From NCBI GenBank assembly GCA_902796565.1, contig CADBPP010000010.1:1-5609 (forward strand): a stretch of 5,609 nucleotides of DNA, written 5' to 3'. Shown here in pieces: positions 1-5,609 of the stretch. Source of the stretch: an uncultured Eubacteriales bacterium. GTDB taxonomy: Bacteria > Bacillota > Clostridia > Eubacteriales > Anaerofustaceae. The notes under the pieces are model-generated. The model had not been told where the DNA came from. It searched no databases and saw only the letters and a program-made list of their open reading frames with translations. Position numbers and translations under genes: made by a program. Numbering within the stretch: the first letter of the stretch is position 1; the number at the start of each line of letters is the position of its first letter.

Positions 1-842
1 ACCAGGTGCGTTTCGAGCTGGCGGTCAAGCGTTTCGCTCCCGACATGCACATCATCGCCCCCTGGAGGGAATGGGATATCAAATCCCGTGAGGAGGAGAT
101 AGATTACGCCGAGGCCCACAACGTTCCTCTGAAGATCTCCCGCGAGACCAACTACTCCAAGGACAAGAACCTGTGGCATCTCTCCCATGAGGGACTGGAT
201 CTCGAGGACATCCACAACGAGCCCAAGTATGAGACTCCCGGCTTCCTGGAGATGGGCAATTCTCCCATGAGCGCGCCGGATGAACCCGAATACGTCACGA
301 TAGGCTTTGAGGCCGGAGCTCCGGTAAGCGTTGACGGAGTAAAGATGAAGGCCTCACAGGTCATCATGAAGCTCAACGAGCTGGGAGGCAAGCACGGTAT
401 AGGCATCATAGACATGGTGGAGAACCGTCTGGTGGGAATGAAGGACCGCGGCGTCTACGAGACTCCCGGCGGGACCATCCTCTACTTCGCCCATGAGCAG
501 CTGGAGATGATAACCGTCGACAAGGACACGCTGCATCTCAAGAAGAAGCTGGCCGTCGACTATGCAGACCTTATCTACAACGGCAAGTGGTACAGCCCCC
601 TGCAGGAGGCTCTGACGGCTTTCGCCGACAAGTCGAACGAGTTCGTGACGGGAGAGGTCAAGCTCAAGCTCTATAAGGGCAACATCATCCCCGCAGGAAT
701 GGACAGCCCCTATTCGCTGTACTCCGAGAACCTGGTGACCTTCGGCGAGAGCGATTACGACCAGAAGCAGGCCGAGGGATTCATCAATCTCTGGGGACTT
801 CCCACAAAGGTGCTGGCTTACCGCGAAAAGGGACTGCTCTAA
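1..842 (+). CDS. argG: Argininosuccinate synthase, C-terminal two thirds (5' end cut off by window)
   Basis: This cytoplasmic enzyme joins citrulline and aspartate, using ATP, to form argininosuccinate, the penultimate step of arginine synthesis. The reading frame is open from the window edge (first full codon CAG at 3-5) to TAA at 840-842, giving 279 residues. Full-length family members have about 400, so roughly 120-130 N-terminal residues, including the PP-loop ATP site, lie upstream. The GTG at 6-8 is an internal valine of the conserved QVRFEL stretch, not a start. Family hallmarks are APWREWD near the beginning, NLWHLSHEG (168-194), the YETPGGTILY...HEQLE block (456-506), and the C-terminal SPYSLYSENL and YDQKQAEGFINLWGLPTKV stretches. 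argH follows after 21 nt, which supports cotranscription; both genes act in consecutive steps. No frameshift or missing conserved block is seen in the visible part. Identification is very secure; only the start is unknown. Confidence 0.97.
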   Translation, partial: QVRFELAVKRFAPDMHIIAPWREWDIKSREEEIDYAEAHNVPLKISRETNYSKDKNLWHLSHEGLDLEDIHNEPKYETPGFLEMGNSPMSAPDEPEYVTIGFEAGAPVSVDGVKMKASQVIMKLNELGGKHGIGIIDMVENRLVGMKDRGVYETPGGTILYFAHEQLEMITVDKDTLHLKKKLAVDYADLIYNGKWYSPLQEALTAFADKSNEFVTGEVKLKLYKGNIIPAGMDSPYSLYSENLVTFGESDYDQKQAEGFINLWGLPTKVLAYREKGLL

Positions 843-847
843 AGAAC

Positions 848-856
848 AGGAAAGGA
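848..856 (+). promoter_or_regulatory. Ribosome binding site of argH
   Basis: The purine tract AGGAAAGGA ends 7 nt before the ATG at 864 and lies in the 21-nt argG/argH gap. It is weaker than the AGGAGG-type sites of the downstream genes. Its spacing favours ATG 864 over the next in-frame ATG at 873 (Met4). Confidence 0.75.
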
Positions 857-863
857 AAAATAT

Positions 864-2237
864 ATGGAAAAGATGTGGGCCGGAAGGAGCCTGGGCGCGA
901 CAGAAAAGATCGCGGACGAACTCAACAGCTCCATAGGCTTTGACGCAAGACTCTATAAAGAGGACATCACGGGCAGCATCGCCCACGCGAAGATGCTCTC
1001 AAAGCAGGGGATAATTACGGAAGAGGAAAAGGATCAGATCGTGGAAGGACTCGGAAAGATCCTTTCCGGTATCGATGACGGCAGCATTAAGATAGATCCC
1101 ACCGCCGAGGATATCCACATGTTCGTGGAGAGCGTTCTGACCGAAATGATCGGGGAAGCGGGCAAGAAGGTACATACCGCCCGCAGCCGCAACGACCAGG
1201 TGGCCCTGGACATGAGGCTCTACCTCAGGGAGCAGTGCGATATAGCAGTATCCCTGATAAAGGATGTGATCGCTGCGGTATGCGCCAAGGCCGAGGAGTA
1301 CAAGGAGTGCATAATGCCCGGCTACACTCACCTGCAGAGGGCCCAGCCCATACTCTTTTCCCATGAGATACTGACATATGCCCACATGCTCGAGAGAGAC
1401 ATTGACCGCTTCACAGAGACGAAAAAGAGGATGGACGTTTCACCGATAGGGTGCTGCGCCCTGGCGGGTACCACCTACGACACGGACAGGGAGTATGAAG
1501 CTGAGCTTCTGGGATTCCCGCATATAGCCCTCAACAGCCTTGACGGTGTCTCGGACCGGGATTTCTGCTGCGACTTCATCTATGACTGCGCGATGCTGAT
1601 GATGCATCTGTCCCGCTTCTCGGAGGAGCTGATACTGTTCTCCTCATGGGAGTTCGGATTCATTGAGCTTCCCGAAGCTTTCACCACAGGAAGCTCCATA
1701 ATGCCCCAGAAGAAAAACCCCGACATGGCGGAACTGACCAGGGGCAAGACAGGCAGGGTCTACGGGGATCTGATGGGACTGCTGACCACCCTCAAGGGCA
1801 TACCCCTCGCGTACAACAAGGACATGCAGGAGGACAAGGAAGCCGTATTCGATGCGCTGGACAGCGCTTTCCTGTGTCTGAAGGTCTTTGCGCCCATGGT
1901 GGCGGGGATAAAGGCGAAGCCTGAGGTGATGCTCTCCGCCGCCAAAAAAGGCTTCATCAACGCCACTGACCTGGCGGACTACATGGTCGGCAGGGGAATG
2001 GCGTTCCGTGACGCCTATCACATCTCCGGCAGACTGGTGCATGACTGCATCGAGAAGGGCATCGTCCTGGAGGATGTGAGCATCGAGGATTACAAAAAGT
2101 ATTCTCCCTTAATCGGAGAGGATGTGTATGAGGCTATAGACCTTACGAACTGCGTTCAGAAACGCCTTTCGGCGGGAGGTACATCGGTCGAAAGCGTTGA
2201 GACGCAGCTGGATCACTTCAGGAGGATCTTATCATGA
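864..2237 (+). CDS. argH: Argininosuccinate lyase
   Basis: This enzyme cleaves argininosuccinate to arginine and fumarate, the last step of the pathway; it belongs to the fumarase/aspartase superfamily and is a cytoplasmic homotetramer in known members. The 457 residues match the usual length (about 455-465). Visible motifs are the N-terminal MWAGRSLG, the conserved region HTARSRNDQV (residues 104-113), PGYTHLQRAQP (152-162) with His156 matching the conserved active-site histidine, and the fumarate-lyase signature GSSIMPQKKNP (276-286), whose serine-bearing mobile loop supplies the catalytic base. There is no C-terminal acetyltransferase extension of the ArgH(A) fusion type. The start at 864 fits the ribosome site; Met4 is a less likely alternative. 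The TGA stop (2235-2237) is followed directly by an in-frame TAA and overlaps the argC start as ATGA. All key motifs are intact. Confidence 0.98.
   Translation: MEKMWAGRSLGATEKIADELNSSIGFDARLYKEDITGSIAHAKMLSKQGIITEEEKDQIVEGLGKILSGIDDGSIKIDPTAEDIHMFVESVLTEMIGEAGKKVHTARSRNDQVALDMRLYLREQCDIAVSLIKDVIAAVCAKAEEYKECIMPGYTHLQRAQPILFSHEILTYAHMLERDIDRFTETKKRMDVSPIGCCALAGTTYDTDREYEAELLGFPHIALNSLDGVSDRDFCCDFIYDCAMLMMHLSRFSEELILFSSWEFGFIELPEAFTTGSSIMPQKKNPDMAELTRGKTGRVYGDLMGLLTTLKGIPLAYNKDMQEDKEAVFDALDSAFLCLKVFAPMVAGIKAKPEVMLSAAKKGFINATDLADYMVGRGMAFRDAYHISGRLVHDCIEKGIVLEDVSIEDYKKYSPLIGEDVYEAIDLTNCVQKRLSAGGTSVESVETQLDHFRRILS
2220..2225 (+). promoter_or_regulatory. Ribosome binding site of argC, inside the argH 3' end
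   Basis: A perfect AGGAGG lies within the last codons of argH, 8 nt before the argC ATG at 2234. Together with the ATGA stop/start overlap it fixes the argC start and points to coupled translation of the two genes. Confidence 0.85.
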
Positions 2238-3157
2238 TAAAAGTATTCGTGGACGGTTCATCGGGAACGACGGGTCTGAGGATAAATGAGAGGCTCTCGG
2301 GACGGGATGACATCGAGATCATAAAGCTGTCGGAAGAGGAAAGGAAGGATCCTTCCGCCAGGGCGGACGCCCTGAAGATGTCGGACGTGACGTTCTGGTG
2401 TCTGCCGGATGACGCGTCGAAGGAATCCGTGGGGATGATAGATCCCTCCACAGTGGTGATCGATACTGCGACGGTACACCGCTGCGATCCCTCATGGACC
2501 TACGGCTTCCCCGAGCTCAAAGGGCAGAAGGAAAAGATTGCGGGTTCAAAAATGATAGCGAACCCGGGCTGCCACGCCAGCGGATTCGTAGCCCTGATAG
2601 CTCCTCTGGTGGAAAACGGAGCCATAGACCCGGAGGCTTTCCTGACGTTCACATCCCTGACGGGATATTCGGGAGGAGGAAAGAAGATGATAGCGGAGTA
2701 TGAGGCTCCCGAGCGAGATCCGCTTCTTTCGGCACCGAGGCTATACGCACTGACCCAGGCCCACAAGCACCTGCCGGAGACGGTAAAGTACACCGGCATA
2801 TCTAATGCCCCGGGATTCCTTCCCATCGTGTGCGATTTCTACAGCGGCATGCAGGTGAGCGTCGTGCTGGATGAGAGCTCGAGAAAGCTCCCGCCAAAGA
2901 CGATAAAGGAGATCTACGCGGACACCTACTCCTGCGGGCTCATAAAATACTGTGAGAGCCAGGATCAGGGAGGATACATGTCGGCCCTTTCCATGAGCGG
3001 CCGGGACGACATGATCGTATCTGTCTACGGGAACGGGGAAAGGCTCCTTCTGGTATCATCCTTCGACAATCTGGGTAAGGGTGCCAGCGGAGCGGCGATA
3101 CAGAACATGAACATAGCGCTGGGTCTCAAGGAAGACCTGGGACTTATAACAGAATAA
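2234..3157 (+). CDS. argC: N-acetyl-gamma-glutamyl-phosphate reductase, short type 2 form
   Basis: This enzyme performs the NADPH-dependent reduction of N-acetylglutamyl 5-phosphate to N-acetylglutamate 5-semialdehyde, the third step of ornithine synthesis. Its 307 residues are typical of the type 2 family (about 310) and shorter than the classical ArgC (about 345). The N-terminal dinucleotide-binding segment reads DGSSGTTGLRI (residues 7-17), where type 1 proteins have a G-x-SGYTG motif. WTYGFPEL (88-95) precedes the active-site block NPGCHASG (110-117), with Cys113 as the expected thioester-forming nucleophile. TGYSGGGK (143-150), HKHLPE (177-182) and the C-terminal DNLGKGASGAAIQNMN (278-293) are further family blocks. 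It overlaps argH by 4 nt (ATGA) and is followed by argJ after 16 nt. The protein looks complete and functional. Aspartate-semialdehyde dehydrogenase is a distant relative, but the motifs and neighbours exclude it. Confidence 0.96.
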   Translation: MIKVFVDGSSGTTGLRINERLSGRDDIEIIKLSEEERKDPSARADALKMSDVTFWCLPDDASKESVGMIDPSTVVIDTATVHRCDPSWTYGFPELKGQKEKIAGSKMIANPGCHASGFVALIAPLVENGAIDPEAFLTFTSLTGYSGGGKKMIAEYEAPERDPLLSAPRLYALTQAHKHLPETVKYTGISNAPGFLPIVCDFYSGMQVSVVLDESSRKLPPKTIKEIYADTYSCGLIKYCESQDQGGYMSALSMSGRDDMIVSVYGNGERLLLVSSFDNLGKGASGAAIQNMNIALGLKEDLGLITE

Positions 3158-3165
3158 GGGAGGGG
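3158..3165 (+). promoter_or_regulatory. Ribosome binding site of argJ
   Basis: GGGAGGGG begins directly after the argC TAA and ends 8 nt before the ATG at 3174. It fills half of the 16-nt gap and supports the chosen start. Confidence 0.8.
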
Positions 3166-3173
3166 AATTAGAT

Positions 3174-4388
3174 ATGGAGATCATCAGCGGAGGCATCTGT
3201 GCCCCGAAAGGATTCAAGGCTTCGGGGATACACTGCGGGATAAGGAAGAATCATGACAAGAAGGATCTTGCCATGATCGTCAGCGACGTGAAGGCTACTT
3301 CCGCCGCCGTATATACGACGAACCTGGTGAAGGGGGCGCCCATCACAGTCACTAAAAAGCATCTGGCCAACGGTATGGCAAAGGCCGTAATCGTGAACAG
3401 CGGCAACGCAAACACATGCAATTCGGACGGCCTGGAAGTGGCAGAGAAGATGTGCGGTTTCGTGGAGAAGTACACCGGAGTGCTTTCGGATGACGTTATA
3501 ATCGCATCCACCGGCGTCATCGGCCAGAAACTGGATACGGACCCCATCGAGAATGGCATGGGACTTCTGACCGAGTCCCTGTCCTATGATGGATGCGACG
3601 ATGCCGCAGCGGCCATCATGACCACGGACACGGTGCCAAAGATCATAGCGGTGTCATTCGACATCGGAGGAAAGGAAGTCAGGCTAGGCGGCATAGCCAA
3701 GGGAAGCGGAATGATCCATCCCAACATGGCGACGATGCTGGTGTTTCTGACCACGGACTGCGCCATCAGTTCAAGGATGCTTCAGAAGGCTCTGTCCACA
3801 GATATAGCCTCCACTTTCAACATGGTGTCAGTGGACGGTGATACATCCACCAACGACATGGTTTGCATCATGGCCAACGGCCTTGCCGGAAACGAGCTGA
3901 TAAACGAGGAGGGGGAAGCCTTCGATGCCTTCATGAAGGCCCTCAATACCGTTAACATGTATCTGTGCCGCGCCATAGCAGGAGACGGCGAGGGAGCGAC
4001 TAAACTGGTGGAATGCACGGTGAGCGGAGCGGCGACCCTGGATATCGCCAGGGGAGCGGCCAAGTCGGTCATCACTTCAAGCCTTGTCAAGGCGGCCATG
4101 TTCGGTTCAGACGCCAACTGGGGAAGGGTACTTTGCGCTCTGGGATACAGCGGCCTTCCCATAGACCCCGATGACATCGATGTAAGCTTCGTTTCGGCGA
4201 AGGGGGAGATCGTCGTGTGCACCGGCGGCAGGGGAGTTGATTTCTCCGAGGAAAAGGCCAAGGAGATCCTTCTTGAAAATGAGATAACCATCAGGGTCTG
4301 CCTCAACAGCGGAAGCTTTTCCGCCACAGCCTGGGGATGCGACCTGACATACGATTACGTGAAGATCAACGGGGATTACCGTACCTGA
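3174..4388 (+). CDS. argJ: Glutamate N-acetyltransferase / ornithine acetyltransferase
   Basis: This enzyme transfers the acetyl group of N-acetylornithine to glutamate, releasing ornithine and regenerating N-acetylglutamate, which makes the pathway cyclic. Some family members also use acetyl-CoA and are bifunctional; sequence alone does not decide this. The 404 residues are the usual length. ArgJ proteins cut themselves into alpha and beta chains before a threonine that becomes the nucleophile; here the block KGSGMIHPNMATML (residues 176-189) places the cut between Ala186 and Thr187. Other conserved parts are GGICAPKGFKASG near the start, NSGNANT (75-81), ASTGVIGQ (111-118, the expected oxyanion-hole region), SVDGDTSTND (219-228), DGEGATK (271-277), GSDANWGR (311-318) and the C-terminal ATAWGCDLTYDYVKING (384-400) ending in DYRT. 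It sits between argC and argB, as in many argCJBD clusters. No defect is seen. Confidence 0.98.
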   Translation: MEIISGGICAPKGFKASGIHCGIRKNHDKKDLAMIVSDVKATSAAVYTTNLVKGAPITVTKKHLANGMAKAVIVNSGNANTCNSDGLEVAEKMCGFVEKYTGVLSDDVIIASTGVIGQKLDTDPIENGMGLLTESLSYDGCDDAAAAIMTTDTVPKIIAVSFDIGGKEVRLGGIAKGSGMIHPNMATMLVFLTTDCAISSRMLQKALSTDIASTFNMVSVDGDTSTNDMVCIMANGLAGNELINEEGEAFDAFMKALNTVNMYLCRAIAGDGEGATKLVECTVSGAATLDIARGAAKSVITSSLVKAAMFGSDANWGRVLCALGYSGLPIDPDDIDVSFVSAKGEIVVCTGGRGVDFSEEKAKEILLENEITIRVCLNSGSFSATAWGCDLTYDYVKINGDYRT

Positions 4389-4393
4389 GGAGG
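4386..4393 (+). promoter_or_regulatory. Ribosome binding site of argB, overlapping the argJ stop
   Basis: TGAGGAGG contains the argJ TGA stop (4386-4388) and a perfect AGGAGG (4388-4393), 5 nt before the argB ATG at 4399. A ribosome ending argJ therefore sits on the argB initiation site, which suggests coupled translation. Confidence 0.85.
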
Positions 4394-4398
4394 AAAAT

Positions 4399-5286
4399 AT
4401 GAAAGCATTTACAAATCAGCAGAGGGCGGAGGTGCTCACCCAGGCACTGCCCTACATAAAAGCCCACGCCGGGAGCGTGGTGGTGGTCAAGTACGGCGGA
4501 GCGGCCATGACTGAGGAGAGCCTTAAGATGCAGGTCATGGAGGACATCGTCCTTCTGTGGCTGGTGGGTGTCAAGGTGGTCTTGGTGCACGGCGGCGGGA
4601 GCGAGATCAGCGACCTGATGAAGGCCATGGGCAAGGAGCCCGTGTTCATAGACGGTCTGAGGGTCACCGACAAGGAGACAGTGGAGATTGCCCAGATGGT
4701 GCTGGCGGGAAAGGTAAACAAGGGCCTCGTCAACCTTATCCAGACAAAGGGCGGATCCGCCATGGGCATCTGCGGATCCGACGCGAGGCTGATAGAGGCG
4801 AAGATCAAGGATGAGCGCCTGGGCTACGTCGGGGAGATCACGAACATCAACATAGAGTGTGTCAACGACCTTCTGGCCGGAGGATATATCCCTGTCATCT
4901 CCACCATAGGCTGCGACAGGGAGGGCAACACCTACAACATCAACGCAGATACGGCGGCCGCACGGATCGCGGGAGCCCTGGGAGCCGGAAGGATGATCCT
5001 CATGACTGATGTGGCCGGTATCCTCAGGGACGTGAACGACCGGTCTTCGCTGATAGCCGAACTCACTGTGGACGAAGCGAAGAAGCTTTATGAAACGGAT
5101 ATCATATCCGGCGGCATGATCCCCAAAGTGGACTGCTGCATCGAGGCTCTGGAGCACGGTGTGGAGCGTGCCATCATAATGGACGGCAGAGTGCCCCACG
5201 CGATCCTGATGGAGCTTCTCACCGATGAAGGAGCAGGTACTATGATTACAAAGGGAGGACAGAATGGAAACGATCAAACAGCTTGA
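4399..5286 (+). CDS. argB: N-acetylglutamate kinase, arginine-sensitive type (inferred)
   Basis: This amino acid kinase family enzyme phosphorylates N-acetylglutamate with ATP to N-acetylglutamyl 5-phosphate, the second step. The 295 residues fit the family. Motifs in order are VVVKYGGAAM (residues 28-37) with Lys31, the glycine loop HGGGSEIS (64-71), FIDGLRVTD (83-91) for substrate contact, YNINADTAAARIAG (179-192), TDVAGIL (203-209), GGMIPK (238-243) and GAGTMI (278-283). About 25 residues precede the kinase core and include a likely helix (AEVLTQALPYIKAH). Such an N-terminal helix is known from hexameric, arginine-inhibited kinases and is absent from the short E. coli type. With a cyclic ArgJ route this kinase is the expected feedback point. 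The 10-nt gap after argJ and the 23-nt overlap with argD indicate tight coupling. Enzyme identity is very secure; arginine sensitivity is inferred. Confidence 0.97.
   Translation: MKAFTNQQRAEVLTQALPYIKAHAGSVVVVKYGGAAMTEESLKMQVMEDIVLLWLVGVKVVLVHGGGSEISDLMKAMGKEPVFIDGLRVTDKETVEIAQMVLAGKVNKGLVNLIQTKGGSAMGICGSDARLIEAKIKDERLGYVGEITNINIECVNDLLAGGYIPVISTIGCDREGNTYNINADTAAARIAGALGAGRMILMTDVAGILRDVNDRSSLIAELTVDEAKKLYETDIISGGMIPKVDCCIEALEHGVERAIIMDGRVPHAILMELLTDEGAGTMITKGGQNGNDQTA
5252..5259 (+). promoter_or_regulatory. Ribosome binding site of argD, inside argB
   Basis: AGGGAGGA lies in the last codons of argB, with its GGAGG core 5 nt before the ATG at 5264. It decides the argD start, which precedes the argB stop by 23 nt. 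Confidence 0.82.
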
Positions 5287-5609
5287 CGATACATATGTGG
5301 CCCACACCTACGGCAGGTTCCCGGTGGAACTGGTGAGCGGCTCGGGAAGCATCCTTAAGGATGTGAACAGGAAGGAATACATCGACATGGGAAGCGGCAT
5401 CGCCGTATCCTCCTTCGGTGTGTGCGACAGCCTCTGGGCCGACGCCGTTTCAAAGCAGGCCCATACCCTTACCCATACATCAAATCTGTATTATACTTCT
5501 CCCTGCGCTGTGCTGGCAAGAGAGCTGTGCACCCGTACGGGCTTCAAAAAAGTCTTTTACGGCAACTCCGGAGCGGAAGCCAACGAATGCGCCATCAAGG
5601 CCGCCAGGA
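5264..5609 (+). CDS. argD: Acetylornithine aminotransferase, N-terminal part (3' end cut off by window)
   Basis: This PLP-dependent class III aminotransferase converts N-acetylglutamate 5-semialdehyde plus glutamate to N-acetylornithine plus 2-oxoglutarate, the fourth step. The window holds the first 115 residues of an expected 390-400. The start METIKQLDDTYVAHTYGRFP matches the usual N-terminus of the family (a YV-x-x-TY-x-R-x-P pattern). Further on are GSGIAVSSFG (residues 43-52), HTSNLYYT (71-78) and GNSGAEANECAIKAAR (100-115), the conserved cofactor-phosphate binding region. The PLP-binding lysine and the rest of the catalytic domain lie beyond the window, so intactness cannot be judged. 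The gene begins inside the argB 3' end in another frame. Related class III aminotransferases (ornithine, succinylornithine or GABA type) share these motifs, but the position after argB makes argD by far the best reading. Confidence 0.95.
   Translation, partial: METIKQLDDTYVAHTYGRFPVELVSGSGSILKDVNRKEYIDMGSGIAVSSFGVCDSLWADAVSKQAHTLTHTSNLYYTSPCAVLARELCTRTGFKKVFYGNSGAEANECAIKAAR

Noticed and set aside
6..8. GTG as a possible start codon for the first gene.
   Set aside because: It encodes the valine of the conserved internal QVRFEL stretch of argininosuccinate synthase; the frame is open to the window edge and about 120 residues of the family are still missing upstream.
843..863. The widest intergenic gap, considered as a site for a promoter, arginine operator or terminator.
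   Set aside because: Only 21 nt long and occupied mainly by the argH ribosome site; there is no -35/-10 pair, no inverted repeat and no space for an ArgR box pair.
354..986. Open frame of 210 codons on the - strand across the argG/argH junction.
   Set aside because: It is antisense to two well-recognised genes, has no family motifs and no convincing ribosome site; it is a codon-bias shadow.
3782..4327. Open frame of 181 codons on the - strand within argJ.
   Set aside because: It is antisense to conserved ArgJ motifs and has low-complexity Ser/Ala/Pro-rich content without any domain.
4750..4761. Perfect 12-nt palindrome GGCGGATCCGCC, with a second GGATCC shortly after.
   Set aside because: It encodes conserved Gly/Ser/Ala residues of ArgB in the middle of the gene, has no loop or T tract, and is best explained by chance and codon choice.
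4366..5307. Long open frame of 313 codons on the - strand covering all of argB.
   Set aside because: The translation is rich in His, Leu, Asp and Val with no recognisable domain, as expected from the complement of a GC-biased gene, and argB on the + strand is unmistakable.
1..5609. The possibility of a novel defence, mobile or otherwise undescribed system in the window.
   Set aside because: Every stretch is accounted for by six well-known arginine genes with intact motifs in the visible parts; no unexplained ORF, repeat or RNA structure remains.

Overview
The window is one continuous stretch of an arginine biosynthesis operon, with all genes on the + strand in the order argG (3' part only) - argH - argC - argJ - argB - argD (5' part only). 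Coding is almost gap-free. The gaps are 21 nt (argG/argH), 16 nt (argJ after argC) and 10 nt (argB after argJ); argH/argC overlap by 4 nt and argB/argD by 23 nt. No internal promoter, terminator, RNA gene, mobile element, repeat array or CRISPR is visible, and there is no room for one between the genes.

Organism: the strong purine-rich Shine-Dalgarno sequences (AGGAGG, GGGAGGGG, TGAGGAGG), the short 'type 2' ArgC, the ArgH N-terminus of the MWAGRS kind and the cysteine-rich ArgJ N-terminus (IHCGIRKN) recall anaerobic Bacillota of class Clostridia. The sequence looks moderately GC-rich (not counted) and uses AGG for Arg and ATA for Ile freely. The genus cannot be fixed from this window, and the class assignment is an inference from remembered family patterns.

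Pathway logic: ArgJ makes N-acetylglutamate by moving the acetyl group from N-acetylornithine to glutamate (first and fifth steps of the cyclic route). ArgB phosphorylates it, ArgC reduces it to the semialdehyde, ArgD transaminates it to N-acetylornithine, and ArgJ releases ornithine. ArgG and ArgH turn citrulline plus aspartate into arginine plus fumarate. The one step not seen is ornithine carbamoyltransferase (argF) with its carbamoyl-phosphate supply; it may lie outside the window. The promoter and any ArgR/AhrC operator would be upstream of argG, also outside the window.

Assessment: I looked for something unusual on both strands and found an ordinary, intact metabolic operon. The points worth a second look are modest: late- and early-step genes joined in one transcript, a type 2 ArgC beside ArgJ, an N-terminally extended ArgB that suggests arginine feedback, and tight translational coupling at two junctions. 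I see no evidence for an undescribed system.
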